Assembly: GCA_012274445.1 (NCBI GenBank)
Contig: JAAROD010000049.1
Span: forward strand, 372,001-436,000
Length of the DNA stretch: 64,000 nucleotides
Direction of reading: 5' to 3'
Source: Sclerotiophoma versabilis
Taxonomy: Eukaryota; Ascomycota; Dothideomycetes; Pleosporales; Didymellaceae
Below are positions 42,861 through 54,235 of this stretch, one piece after another (the first letter of the stretch is position 1; every line of letters begins with the position of its first letter). The position numbers and the translations under genes were made by a program. The notes beneath the pieces are model-generated. The model searched no databases and was not told the origin of the DNA. It was given only the letters and a program-made list of their open reading frames with translations.

Positions 42861-45776
42861 GCTGTGTTTACAGATATGTAAATACTGGCCGTGATCGCAA
42901 TGACATCTTCTGGGTATCCAATAAGTCGTCGATTTGTGTCGTCTGAGGTTGTGCAGGCTCAAAGGCAATGGTCATGCAAGTCGGTTTAGATGAACAGATA
43001 TGGACAATATAGATGGACAGCCTCGAGGGTCAGTGAAAGCTCAGATGCCTTCAAGACACGTGTGAAGCTGCAGCACATCGCAAGTTGCACGTAAGCACAC
43101 TTAACGGTATGTCAGTGGATATGAGGTAGGCCCAATCTTGCTCGTCTTACAGGGCTCGTGATCGAGCAAAATCTAGCGAATCTGGACGCCCGCTGTGCCG
43201 CAACCGTGCATGTTCAATATCGGTTTGACTGTTTGTCACCAATAGAAACCCCTAGAGGATCTATGAGAACCAAAATTCCAGAATGCACTACACCGATCGT
43301 AACATGTCTTGCAGATGCAGATAGCCAAGATGTATGGCCTGAACGGTCGAGAAGGTTACTGATAAGTTCTAAGGCTTTGATTTGCGCGATGTTCCCATTT
43401 AGTCGAACCCTCCCATCTCAGCAATTATCAGTACAGATTCAAATTCGTCTCACAATTTCTTCGCTGTTGCTGGCTCTAGCGCTTGCCACATCAATGCTTG
43501 TGGGAGGCTCTGACACGCCGAAGCAGAAGACACGTTGCTGAATCCTGCTGCGCCTCAAATGCAATACACATAGGCAGTCTGATTTCTATCTCAAATGTGG
43601 CACAAGACACACCTCGGCACTTGCTGTCAACATTGGTAGCGGTGCGTCATGCAGTATCCGCAACCGAAACCCCGGTCTGTCTCTATAAGTCAAAATCGGG
43701 CGTATACCTGTGAATTATAATTCAGGTTTCGTGTCGTACATACATATCTTACTAAAGTGCCTTGTATAGGTGCAGCTGAACACTGAAAACTTCACGAGAA
43801 AATTGTTGTTAACTGCAGCCAGCCAGCAGTGCATCCCTTTCGCGGACCGGGGCTTCGGGTCAAACGAGTTGGTGGCGGGGTTAGTGACAGGTGACTCGAA
43901 AGATCTATGTTGATGAAGGACGATGACTTCATCCCAATTGGCCAGCCACGATGCAGCAACCCATCAATGTCGTTCCTGTAATTTTCCCCATCTCGCCCCT
44001 CAGGCTTTTTGTGTTCAGAGCGTAATTGCCTTGCTCCTGTGGTCCTACGGCTCCTCCTCCTTTCGGGAAGTCCTGAAGATGAGCAAATGTGCAGAATCTC
44101 TCGGCTTACTCAGAACCTTCTGCCGCTTGTGTCTTACAGCTAGCAAGTGACACGTTACCTTGCAATACCGGTAAGAGGCAAAGCTGCAGAATATAATTTC
44201 AGGGCTGGACTGGCGTATCAAATATATTAAAAATTCTTTATCTTCCTTATATTCAAGATTCTTGTCGTGTCAGAGGCTTTCATCCAACATTTATGGGGGT
44301 TTACCAATACCAAACTCCACAACATCTCGTCAGCACCAGGACCATGTGTTTTCTGGGTTAGGAGATCAAATCGGAAACTTTGACACAGGCTTGATATGTC
44401 AGCTGTATAAACAACGGTCCTAAAGAACGAACAACGCCAAAACTTTCACAATGTGTTTGAAAAATCGCACCCTCCTCGCCGTGTTTAATGATCTCGATCT
44501 TTGGGCGAATGTGGTGACAGCAAGCAAAACGCATTTGCGGTCATGTTCTTTCACACCTGCGGAACTCCTTCTCCTGCTCAATTTGGAGGCATAAGTATCC
44601 CGGTCCGTATTTCAATTCTTCCCTTCCAAGCATGAAAGCTGCACCAGGTAGGGCTGATTAGGAGTGCAACCGCCTCGCTTAGAAGTAGTCAACAACACCA
44701 CCGATACGTTGTCCGGCCTTTCAAGATCCGACCCGGAACCAGAAAGCGCAAGCGGTCATGATGTTTTGAAATCGGCGGTCCTTTACCAGCTGTACACAAG
44801 AACACCCCTCTTCTACCTGACTGTTACACCTTATCTACCCATTCAAACATGGAGCAATTTGCAAAACCCAAAACTCATCTTCAAGCGCTTTATGTGGCGG
44901 CTTGGCTCTTGCAGATGTGTTAGATAGTTTACGCTCAAGGAAGACTTGAACACGATCATGCTGAGTGCCTCTAAGCGATTCCTGACAGTACGCAGAAATC
45001 GTATGTGGTATTTGAGCTCCATTCTCTAATCAGAAACGAAAGATGTCGTTGGGAGATCTGCTCCCGCATACGGTAAGGTAGTGCCTGCCGAGACATCGGC
45101 TTTGCACATCTCCCGCCCTTACCATCTTAATTTGCTTCGCAGCGTCTCTCTCCAAGATAAACAAGACCGGATACAACCCTGAACGTGTGAAGCGCGGTTG
45201 CTCCATCTAAAAACTTGACATCAAGATTCATCCGCCTCTTGCGCTCACCTTGTCTAGAGAGGATCGGGATGTCCGTTCATGTTCCTGTCGCCTTTCAGCC
45301 TCTTTGTTCAAAAAACGACGGTTCTTTGCTGTATGGCTGGCGATCGAAGAAAAAAGCAAAGCGTGTGATGTGGTGGGAGATGTCGACGGTAACACACGTC
45401 TATAAAAGTGTGACTGTGTCCGACCGTTTCTACCTCCTCCCGCATGCAAAGTGTTCAAATTCCAGAGACGGCCGCCAAAGACGCAGATGTACCAGCGCAT
45501 CTCGGCTGGCTAGACCCAAGCATAGATTTAGCATATGCATGTCTCGAAAGCATCTGCGACTATGTTATGTGCTTGGCGGAGTGGTTGCCTATGAAGAACA
45601 GAGACTCAAACAAGGCGCGCGCCAGGAATCACAACAAAACTAAGAGCCAAACACAATCAAGTGGACATAAAACTACCAATTGGTTCTATAAACGGGTATC
45701 CAAGAAGTGAACAAGAAAAAGTGGGTGTTTCGCTAAGCGCCGCCTCTACACTCGCGCCCAGCTGAAACATAGCCGC
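42861..45776. other. 2.9-kb region without a recognisable gene
   Basis: The first 150 bp may contain a missing first exon of the gene to the left. Beyond that I see only short frames, an AT-rich patch at 44210-44280, and nothing like a transposon, tRNA or family member. Confidence 0.4.
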
Positions 45777-46655
45777 TTACGAAGCGAAAGCAGTACCAAC
45801 ATCGTTGAGGGCGTTACCAGCCTCGTTGATCAAGAACTTAAGACCACCCTCATTGGTGGTCGGGGCAGCCATGTGCCAAGCGTACCTCTCAATCCAGCTC
45901 TGCTGATCCATCCAGGGAAGCACCTCCTTGAGGAAAGCCGGGGCATCGCCCTCAGTAACACCGAACTCAGTGACCCAAACGGGCTTGTTGAAGGTCTTGT
46001 AGAACTTAGTGAGATAGGACTTGAAGTCCTCGGCTTTGTCCCAGGCATAGTAGTGCGCGACGACATAGTCGATCTGGCAGTCGCTGCACTGCGACATGAA
46101 CGACTTGAGCCAATTGATGCCCTTGGCATCGCCGTCGCCGTTTGTGACGGCGGGAGAACCGATCTTCAAGGAGCCTGCGAGAGGCTGAATGTACTTCTTG
46201 TGGGCTGTGACGGCATCGGAAACGGACATGCATGAGCCACCGCCACTGATATAAACATTAGTATTCTGGGTGACGAGAAGTGATGAACTGGATCAAACGT
46301 ACCCGCACTGGTCAGGCTCATTGAAGGAGAGCACGTGCGAGACCTTGTAGTTCTTTTGAGCGTTGGCAATATTGTTGGACCAGCCCGACGTGCACCAGTC
46401 CTGGTTAGAGTGGAGGAGGGGTACGTATTCAAGGCCAGCAACAGGAGTGCCGTCAATGACAGCCTCCCAGTCGTACATCCAGGTGATCTGATCGTAGTTC
46501 TTGAACAACTGAGTATAAGTCGATCCAGCGACGCCGTTGTTCTGCTTGGGAAAGGCAAGACCACGCTTGCCAGCGGAGGCACGCTTGGTGGGCGCGGCTT
46601 CGGTCAAAGCAGAGAGGGCAGCAAGGCCCAAGAAGAGAGTGGACTTGATAGACAT
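45777..46655 (-). CDS. secreted GH128 beta-1,3-glucanase (Asl1-like)
   Basis: Two exons (46303-46655 and 45777-46245, intron 46246-46302) encode 273 residues. Signal peptide MSIKSTLFLGLAALSALTEA. The GH128 catalytic core follows: KRGLAFPKQNNGVAGS, ITWMYDWEAV, YVPLLHSNQDWCTSGW, SHVLSFNEPDQCGGGGSCMS with the acid/base Glu, HYYAWDKAEDFKSYL, KPVWVTEFGVTEGD with the nucleophile Glu, and MDQQSWIERYAWHMAAP. Both Glu residues are present, so it should be active on beta-1,3-glucan in the cell wall. Length is that of a bare catalytic module without Ser/Thr linker or GPI signal. A TATATA element lies at 46785-46790, about 130 bp upstream of the start codon. Fungal homologs include S. pombe Asl1. Confidence 0.93.
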
Positions 46656-47870
46656 GTTGATTTAGAAAAGAGTGACGGGTGCTGAAAAGAGTGAAGCACC
46701 GGTAATTTAAATGGGAATGAGTGTAGTAACAAAAGAGTGTCTTGCTGTAATTCGAACCGAACTCCAGAGTACCTACATTGCTTCTATATAGTTGCCATGG
46801 ATCGGAGATGAAAGCACGGCCCGCAGGTCCAGCTCCTGCACGTTGTCCGCGCGGAGTGTTGGCGTGGGTTGGCGTAAGCCATCGGCGGCTTGTGTCGTGT
46901 TTCAAAGACAAACGTGCAAAGTCCGGCTATGCATGCCGCTCAACTGCAGTTGGTAAGCGATTCCTGACGCAGTCATGTCTGCAGTAGCATGAGGGATTTT
47001 GATCTTTCCAGGCTTCGGATTCGCTGACTTTCAGTCTCTTGCATGCAGGAACAAGCGCATTTTCTAGCAACCAGCCGGCTTTCACGACGGCCTTCGCAGC
47101 GCATCTCCATTATCGTACTGCGCACACCACGCACGTCAGTCCGGTCATGCGTGCTCTCGGTGCAAGACATGGCACTTCAAGCTGTGCAACAGCGCATTGC
47201 ACGCCACACCTTCCTGTGCAGAGGCCGATGCAGAATTTGGGTTGTGAAGTGGTCTCGTGTGTGGGGCAGCCCAGGCGCGCGGAAAGTCAGTGGAGATCCA
47301 CCGGCAGCTAGCTAAAGGTACCCGGGCTGGAACTTTGTTAGCTCTCAGTTTCGCAGCCAGGAACCGAACGGCTGTTGGCTACCTTCACAAGCGTCGTCAC
47401 GTCCTGTAATTTGCATATGCGGGCCAAGAAAGACAAGATTCAACACGCTTGACATGTCTTTGAATTTTCTCTGTTTTGGCGTGTGCAGGTTTTGCCGGTT
47501 TAAAAACTGCCGGTAGTGTCTAGATCGGTGTAAGAAGGCCATTGTCCGTGGAGTTGATCAAGGAAGCGCAATGTCTTTGCCGTGTCTCTGCTGTGACTTC
47601 TGTCAGTGCGACTGTGGCAGTGTGGTTTCCGGTCAAGCCGGACCGACGACAGGAGGGGCACATCTCTCGATTGCCACGTTGCGGCCATTGCTCAGGGCGA
47701 ACAAGAAGGCACACGTCACCCCAAGCTCCCCATGCTGAAGATCCTTCTCGTGTTGGAGCCTAAGAATATATTCTATACGACATCGGGGGTATATAACAAA
47801 CTGAGTCACTCTACATATGAACACGAGATGATCTTCGGGGCAAAGACAGATCGGCTGAGAAAAATCATGT
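46656..47870. other. 1.2-kb intergenic region
   Basis: Promoter of the GH128 gene on the left; 3' flank of VTA1 on the right. No gene seen. Confidence 0.45.
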
Positions 47871-49292
47871 TTAATGGGCGCCCAACGCTTGCAGTGCGAT
47901 CCGCAATTCTTTGACCGCAGTCGCTGCATCGTCGAAATTCAGCGCCGAGATGGCCCACTTGGCATGTTTCTGCGCTTGCCTGATGGATTCCTCATCGTCT
48001 CTGAAAGGTCCTTGCGACGATGCCGCTGGTGGCGGTTGTGGCAGTGGTGCCGCTGGCTGAGTATAGGGGTTTTGGCGGGGCTCAGATGAGTACTGCTGAG
48101 AGGGGGCATTGGTGTGAGGCATGTGGTACGGCTGCTGAGGGGGTTGGGGCGATGGTGCAGGGAAGGGTTGCTGAGGTTGCTGAGGTGGAGATGCATACGG
48201 ATTCATTGGAGAAGCTTGCGGTGGCTGCACAACCGGAGGTGGCGATGCGGGATTCCGGTAGAAAGCGGACGGGTCAAGTGTTCCAGATGCTTGCGGTGCC
48301 GCCCCTGTCGCACCACCTGGGCTTCCCAGGGAGGACGTCAAGGGATCGTCTTCAGTCGAAGGTGCTGTTGGCAGGCCAGGGGCAGTGTTGTCCGAGGTAA
48401 ACGTTGGTGGCGCATCTGTCCTTGGAAAGTATCCGCCGCCTACTGACACGACAGATCCCTGGCGAGATGGCGCTGGCTGTGAGATGGGAGACACGTCGTC
48501 ATGTGCGTTCGACGTGTATCCGGTGGGCACTGTGGGTAGGTTTGGTGGAGGCGACACCTTTGGCGCAGAGAAAGTCGGTGATGGCTGTGCGTCAGTGTTG
48601 GGGGCCGACTCGACGTAAGGCTGGTATGGATTTGAGGCAGGTGGCTGTGAGGTGCTCTGGTTTATGCTCTGGACCTCCGGGTCGGCTGGGTCAAGCAGAG
48701 GCGGCGCAGGCGGCTGCTCCTCCAGCTCTTGCACCGGGTTGGTAGCGTTCGGGTCCTCGCCAGCCTTGATGGCTTTGATGATGCGCAGCGCGTGGTACTT
48801 GGCGTACTTGGTCTTGGACGCTATCTCAGGATCGTCTTTCTTCCAGATGTTGAGAACGTCGAGGAAGGTCGATGCGGCCATGAGCGTATCTGCAGTAGTG
48901 GCTGTGACCTTGTTCTCTGTCATGTCCTTGTCGCCCTTCCCAAACGTCTGCAGTGCGAACTGTTCGCAGTACGCGCTCGCAGCAACATCGTCCAGCAGGG
49001 CGTCTTCGCCAGGCATTTCTGCCTTGGTCTGCTCCAGCTTCTCCATCAGGTCGGTCGTGTAGGCGGTGCATTCCGAGTCGGCCGAGTGCAGTCCAGCGCC
49101 GATTATCTTCTGCACAATGTGGAAGCGTACTGGCAAGGCGTGTCAATATACTTCGTGGACGGAGCGCACTGTTGCATCTTGGTACTCACACCAGTATGTG
49201 ATGATGGGCTTGAAGCGCTCGAGCTGCGCCGCTCTCTTTGCAAATGGCGCAAGCTGCAGCGACTTGAGCCTTGCAGGGATTGCGTCAGCCAT
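47871..49292 (-). CDS. VTA1: Vta1, ESCRT-III/Vps4 regulator
   Basis: Two exons (49190-49292 and 47871-49129, intron 49130-49189) give 453 residues. The N-terminal helical domain begins MADAIPARLKSLQLAPFAKR and continues with RFHIVQKIIGAGLHSADSE, AYCEQFALQTFGKGDK and FLDVLNIWKKDDPEIASKTK, the region that binds Did2/Vps60. A Pro/Gln/Ser-rich linker of about 220 residues follows. The C-terminal helix pair (DDEESIRQAQKHAKWAISAL, AATAVKELRIALQALG) is the Vps4-binding VSL domain. Vta1 stimulates the Vps4 ATPase in multivesicular body formation. The first exon is needed for the ATG. Length fits filamentous fungi, which have longer linkers than yeast. Confidence 0.95.
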
Positions 49293-49564
49293 GGTGTTTA
49301 CAGTGCGAGCAAGGACGATACGTGAGGTTGGTAGAGAAGTCGCAGCTCCAGGTGGCAGGCACGATGCATGTGGTCATAGGCGGTAGGAGCCACCCCTGCT
49401 CGCCCCGCATCCGAGCTATGGGCAGCTGTTTCCGAGCTTCAGTTACAGACGGCCTTGAGGACAACTTGCATTTAACCTTGGAACTATGTGAGCACCGCAA
49501 TATAAGCACTGGCTGCCGACACTCTGTTCAATTCACCAACCCTCTTTCGCTCACTCACCTAGCC
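49293..49564. promoter_or_regulatory. shared promoter of VTA1 and the PDI gene
   Basis: 272 bp between divergent start codons. An ATATAAG sequence near 49499-49506 sits about 60 bp before the PDI start and could be its TATA box. Confidence 0.45.
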
Positions 49565-51110
49565 ATGGTTCGTCTGTCCACCTACCTCGCCGCCACGGCC
49601 GCGCTGGCCCTCAATGCGCAAGCCGAGAGCATGTACAGCAAGAAGTCGGGCGTCCTCAACATCGCAGGCACCGACTACGACAGAGTCATTGCCAAGTCCA
49701 ACTACACTTCTGTAAGTGATATGCAGCACAAGACAAAAGCCTGAACTTACCATTCGCTAGATCGTCGAGTTCTATGCGCCCTGGTGCGGCCACTGCAAGA
49801 ACCTCAAGCCTGCGTACGAGAAGGCCGCCCAATCCCTCGCCGGTATCGCCAAGGTCGCTGCCGTCAACTGCGATGAAGAGATGAACAAGCCATTCTGTGG
49901 CCAGATGGGCGTCCAGGGCTTCCCAACCCTCAAGATCATACGACCGGGCAAGAAGCCAGGAAAGCCTATCGTCGAGGACTACCAAGGGCCACGTTCAGCA
50001 AAGGGCATTGTAGACGCTGTCAAGGACAAGGTGCCGAACATCGTCAAGAGAGTCACCGACAAGAACCTGGACGAGTGGCTGCAGGAGAACAAGGACAGCG
50101 CGAAGGCCATCCTCTTCAGCGAAAAGGGAGTAGTCAGCGCCACAATGAGGGCTCTTGCCATTGACTTCGCTGGTGTCATCTCCGTGGCTCAGATCAAGAA
50201 GACAGAGAAGACTGCTGTTGAGAAATACGGCATCATCGACTTCCCTTCTCTCATCCTCGTGCCAGCTGGTTCGGAGGAGCCTATCAAGCACGAGGGCAAG
50301 GTCGAGAAGGACGCTATGGTCAAGTTTCTTTCTCAGGTCGCACCACCGAACCCTGACTGCCCTGCTCCTAAGGAGAAGAAGCCAAAGGCCAACAAGAAGG
50401 ACAGCAAGAAGGAGTCCAAGTCATCGAGCAAATTTGCCAAAGCGTCAGCTTCTCACAAGTCTGCCGACTCGTCCTCGGCTGCTGCATCCGCCACGGATGA
50501 GACCGTCGAGGAGCCCATTGCTGCAACAGAGTCTCCCGACCCTAACGTCAAGACTGAAGACACTCCAAACCCCGTTGAGCTGCCTGTTGAAGATGCCAAG
50601 CCCTCCGTTCCTTCTGCCGCAGATGCTGCAGAGCTCCAGTCTCTATGTCTGAATGAGCAGGCTAAGACTTGTATCCTGGCTGTCTTGCCTCCAGACGATG
50701 CCTCTGATGCTGCCATGTCTGCCATGTCCGTCATCACCACATTAGGAGCAATCCACAAGAAGTACGGCACCAAGCTTTTCCCCTTCGTCAGCGTTCCGCC
50801 CTCAAACCCTCTCTCGACCACACTTCGTTCTGAACTCAGCCTCGGCACCGATGACACCCTCCATCTCGTTGCAACTCACGGCAAGCGTGCCTGGTACAAG
50901 AAGTACCTTGGTAGCACCTTTGGCGCTCAAGAAGTTGAGTCGTGGGTCGATAGCATTCGAATGGGCGAAGGCAAGAAGGCGAAGCTTCCCGAAACCTTGA
51001 TTGCGTCTGGAGTACAGGAGGCAGTGAAGGAGAAGGTTGCCGAGCAAGAGCCAATCCAGATCAACGTCGAGGAGATCACTGAAGATACACCGGAGCACAA
51101 CGAGCTCTAG
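49565..51110 (+). CDS. ER protein disulfide isomerase (P5/MPD1-like)
   Basis: Two exons (49565-49711, 49761-51110) encode 498 residues. Signal peptide MVRLSTYLAATAALALNAQA. One thioredoxin domain has the active site EFYAPWCGHCKNLKPAYEK (CGHC) and the cis-Pro loop MGVQGFPTLKI. A second, redox-inactive thioredoxin-like region follows (residues about 140-250, DFPSLILVPAG). Next is a long Lys/Ser/Ala-rich spacer, then a C-terminal domain (CILAVLPPDDASDAAMSAMS, VATHGKRAWYKKYLG). It ends in EHNEL, a variant of the HDEL/KDEL retrieval signal, so the protein resides in the ER lumen. Only one CxxC pair is present, as in fungal relatives of Mpd1. It should oxidise or rearrange disulfides in secretory proteins. 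Confidence 0.94.
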
Positions 51111-51509
51111 ACTTGTTTTCAACCGCAAATGTGTATATGTTAGCGTAGTATAGTCTAACCGTATCTACAGTACGAATGTTACTCTGGTTAATCACGTTTT
51201 AAGCTCTCGCACAATCTGTCTTTGCGACTGTTCAATCTCGATTATGAAACATGTCGTAAGATGAGGTCAATGAGACTAACAAGGTATACAAAATCATTTA
51301 CACCTCTCGTATGAATCAGTCTTCGACAATGCGCAATTACGTGCCCAAAAGAACACACACCGCCTAGCCTAGTTTAGCTTCCGTGCACGTGCATGCATCC
51401 CCAACCTCGCATAGCCATCAACACCTACTATCAACGAACAAGGCTTCCATCGCGATGTCCATACGGTAGCACGAGACTATAAACCCCATCCTAAACGCCA
51501 CATACAGAG
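51111..51509. other. intergenic, PDI to VPS33
   Basis: No gene seen; 3' flank of PDI and promoter of VPS33. Confidence 0.45.
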
Positions 51510-53712
51510 ATGGCGCCCGCCACGCCTTTCAACGCCGCCGAAATCACGGAAAAGGCGCGGCGTGACCTGCTGCTTCTACTCGAGGGTGTAAGGTAGCCAA
51601 TCACACGATCGGAAACATGACCTAACCTCACTCTCGTAGATTCGAGGGAAGAAGAACCTAGTACTTGAGAAAGCACTTGCAGGCCCACTGAACTTGCTGG
51701 TTAAGTTCTCGACTCTTCAAGAGTACGGTGTTGATAAGCCGTTCTTCCTCGAAAATGACAACGTCGATGGCAGCCAGAGGAACATTGTCTTCCTTGTCAG
51801 AGGGGAAAAGGCGAAGACGGTGATGAAGGTTGCTGGTACGTGTCATTTGTCGTGTTCTGAATTGAAGGAGTTTGATGGTGCTGCTGCATTAACTTCTCAT
51901 CCACACAACGTCTGCTGCACGTCAATATGAGAGCTGCCTGTTAACTTCACATAGATCAGATCAAACGCATACGAAGAGAAAGCGAGATTGAGCATGAGTT
52001 CTCCATCTTTTGGGTACCGAGGCGCACGCTTGTCTCAGACCAGCTGCTTGAAGAAGCTGGTGTGCTTGGTGAGGCAAGCGTCAGCGAGTGGCCTCTCTTC
52101 TTTGTGCCTTTGGCCGACGATGTGTTATCTCTCGAACTCGATGATGCAGTGTCTGACCTATACCTTGTACGCTTCCCTGTTTCGTGCTCGATCGACTGGT
52201 ACTGACCCTTCTCAGCGCAAGGACCCTACTTCGATCTACTTAACAGCAAAAGCACTCATGCTTCAACAAAGAAAGTATGGCCTCTTCCCGCGGATCATTG
52301 GTAAAGGTGACAATGGCAAGCGCCTGGCCGACCTCCTCACCAGGATGCGTACCGAAGTTGCAGCAGGCGAACCCCCAAGCAATACCGGCCCATCATTCCT
52401 CGGTCTTGCCCCAAGCACAACTATCGACAGTCTAATTATCATCGATCGAGAGGTTGACTTCCCAACCGTGCTGCTCACCCAATTGACCTATGAGGGCCTT
52501 ATCGATGAAGTATTCAACATCTCTGCCAACCAGACCGAAGTCGATTCCTCAGTCGTCGGCGGTGCAGCACCGCAATCCGGCCAGACTGGCTCAGCATCCA
52601 CCAGCATGAAGCGCAAAATCATGATCGACCCTAAGGACAGTCTCTACAGTGATCTAGGCGACGCCAACTTCGCCATTGTTGGCTCTCTTCTCAACAAAGT
52701 AGCGCGCCGCCTCCAGTCCAGTACAGAACGCAACAGTCTCGCCGCGAAAACCACATCTGAACTGCGTGACTTCGTTGCCCGCCTTCCTGGCTACCAAGCC
52801 GAGCAAGCCAGTCTGAAGTTGCACACTTCCCTCGCCGAAGAGATCATAAAACACACCCGCACAGACGCGTTCACACGCTGTCTCGAAATCCAGCAAAACC
52901 TCACATCCGGCGCAGATCCATCCACCCAACACGACCTAGTCACCGAGCTGATCGACCGGGGCACGCCCCTGCCCACAATCCTGCGCCTCCTCTGCCTCGA
53001 AAGTACCACAAACGCAGGTATCCGGCCCAAAGACCTCGACACCTTCAAGCGCGCCATCATCCAAGCCTTCGGACCCCAACACCTGCTGACGCTGCAATCG
53101 CTGGAGAAGATGAACCTACTGACACCCCGGGGCGGCGCAACCCTAGCCGGCGGCACAGGAAGCAGTGTAAAACCAGGGAGCGTAACAAACTACACGCCCC
53201 TGCGCAAGACGCTGCGACTCTGGGACGACGAGGTCAACGAAGCCCAGCCCAACGACATCAGCTACACGTTCTCCGGGTATGCGCCGCTAAGCGTGCGCAT
53301 CGTGCAGAGCATCATCCAGAAACACACCCTTGCTAATACTATCAAACCCTTGTCTACGGGCGCGCCGATGAGTTCCAATCCGCTCGCTCAGGGACTGAGG
53401 TTGTTCGAGGATAGCAGTAAGTATATCCGCGGCGCTACGTTCAATGAGGTGCAGACGGGCGATGTGAGCCAGAAGGCGCTCAAGGCCAGGCAGATGCTTA
53501 GTGGCCATGGGGGGGGGGGTAAGACGGTGGTGGTCTTCTTTTTGGGAGGCGTGACAAGGGCGGAGATCGCAGCGTTGAGGTGGGTGGGTAAGAAGTTGGG
53601 AGAGAGTGGGGGCGAGGGGAGGGGGAGTAGGGTTGTGATCGCGGCGACGAACGTGCTGACTGGGGAGAAGTTGGTGGACTCAGCGACGGAGAAGGGCATG
53701 TTTAAGGCGTGA
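51510..53712 (+). CDS. VPS33: Vps33, Sec1/Munc18 subunit of HOPS/CORVET
   Basis: Four exons (51510-51587, 51640-51835, 51955-52166, 52216-53712) give 660 residues. Sec1-family features: KKNLVLEKALAGPLNLLVKF and the switch region at the N-terminus; IEHEFSIFWVPRRTLVSDQL; SLIIIDREVDFPTVLLTQLT, the most conserved Vps33/Sec1 motif (DREVD); then FAIVGSLLNKVARRLQ, LTSGADPSTQHDLVTELIDR, and VVVFFLGGVTRAEIAALRWV at the end. Vps33 templates SNARE assembly in vacuolar and endosomal fusion. All joins keep frame. A run of 11 G at 53509-53519 codes for four Gly residues (GHGGGGKT) and is a place where a sequencing or replication slip would break the gene. Confidence 0.95.
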
Positions 53713-54235
53713 ATAGCGAGTACCGTGTGTCGAGCAAGCGGGATTGCATGGCATCCTAATATACTACAACTAGTTCGATGATATATAGACTGGAACAATC
53801 CAGCACATGTCGATGTGTCGACATTTGGAGCATTGAGCGTTCAATAGACACGACACGGAGAGCAAGAGTATCACATTCATCGTAGAGGCAGTGTAATTGC
53901 TGTAACATCGAACGTTCATTCAATTTTCCTTTCCTTCGCTCTCGACTGTATCTTTCCGCCAGGCGTGCGTCGTTTTTGCAAGACGTCCATTAGTCGTCAG
54001 GGCATCGTCATGAGAAGTACATACAATACTTTTGCATCCCCCCATAAATGCCGAAGAGAACCGTAGGAAAGGGAAAGGAGGTAGAACCAAACACACCAAG
54101 TCTATCGTTAAATGCCGCAAAACATTGAAACTCCGTTCGCAGCGCTGGCGCACGAGGCAGCGAGCAGTCTGGGTATATGCTCCTTGCACCTGCGGCCAGT
54201 CTTGCCAGACATCCCTGTCATCAAAGCGTCCACAT
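53713..54235. other. convergent intergenic region
   Basis: Between the 3' ends of VPS33 (+) and SSB (-). No gene seen. Confidence 0.45.
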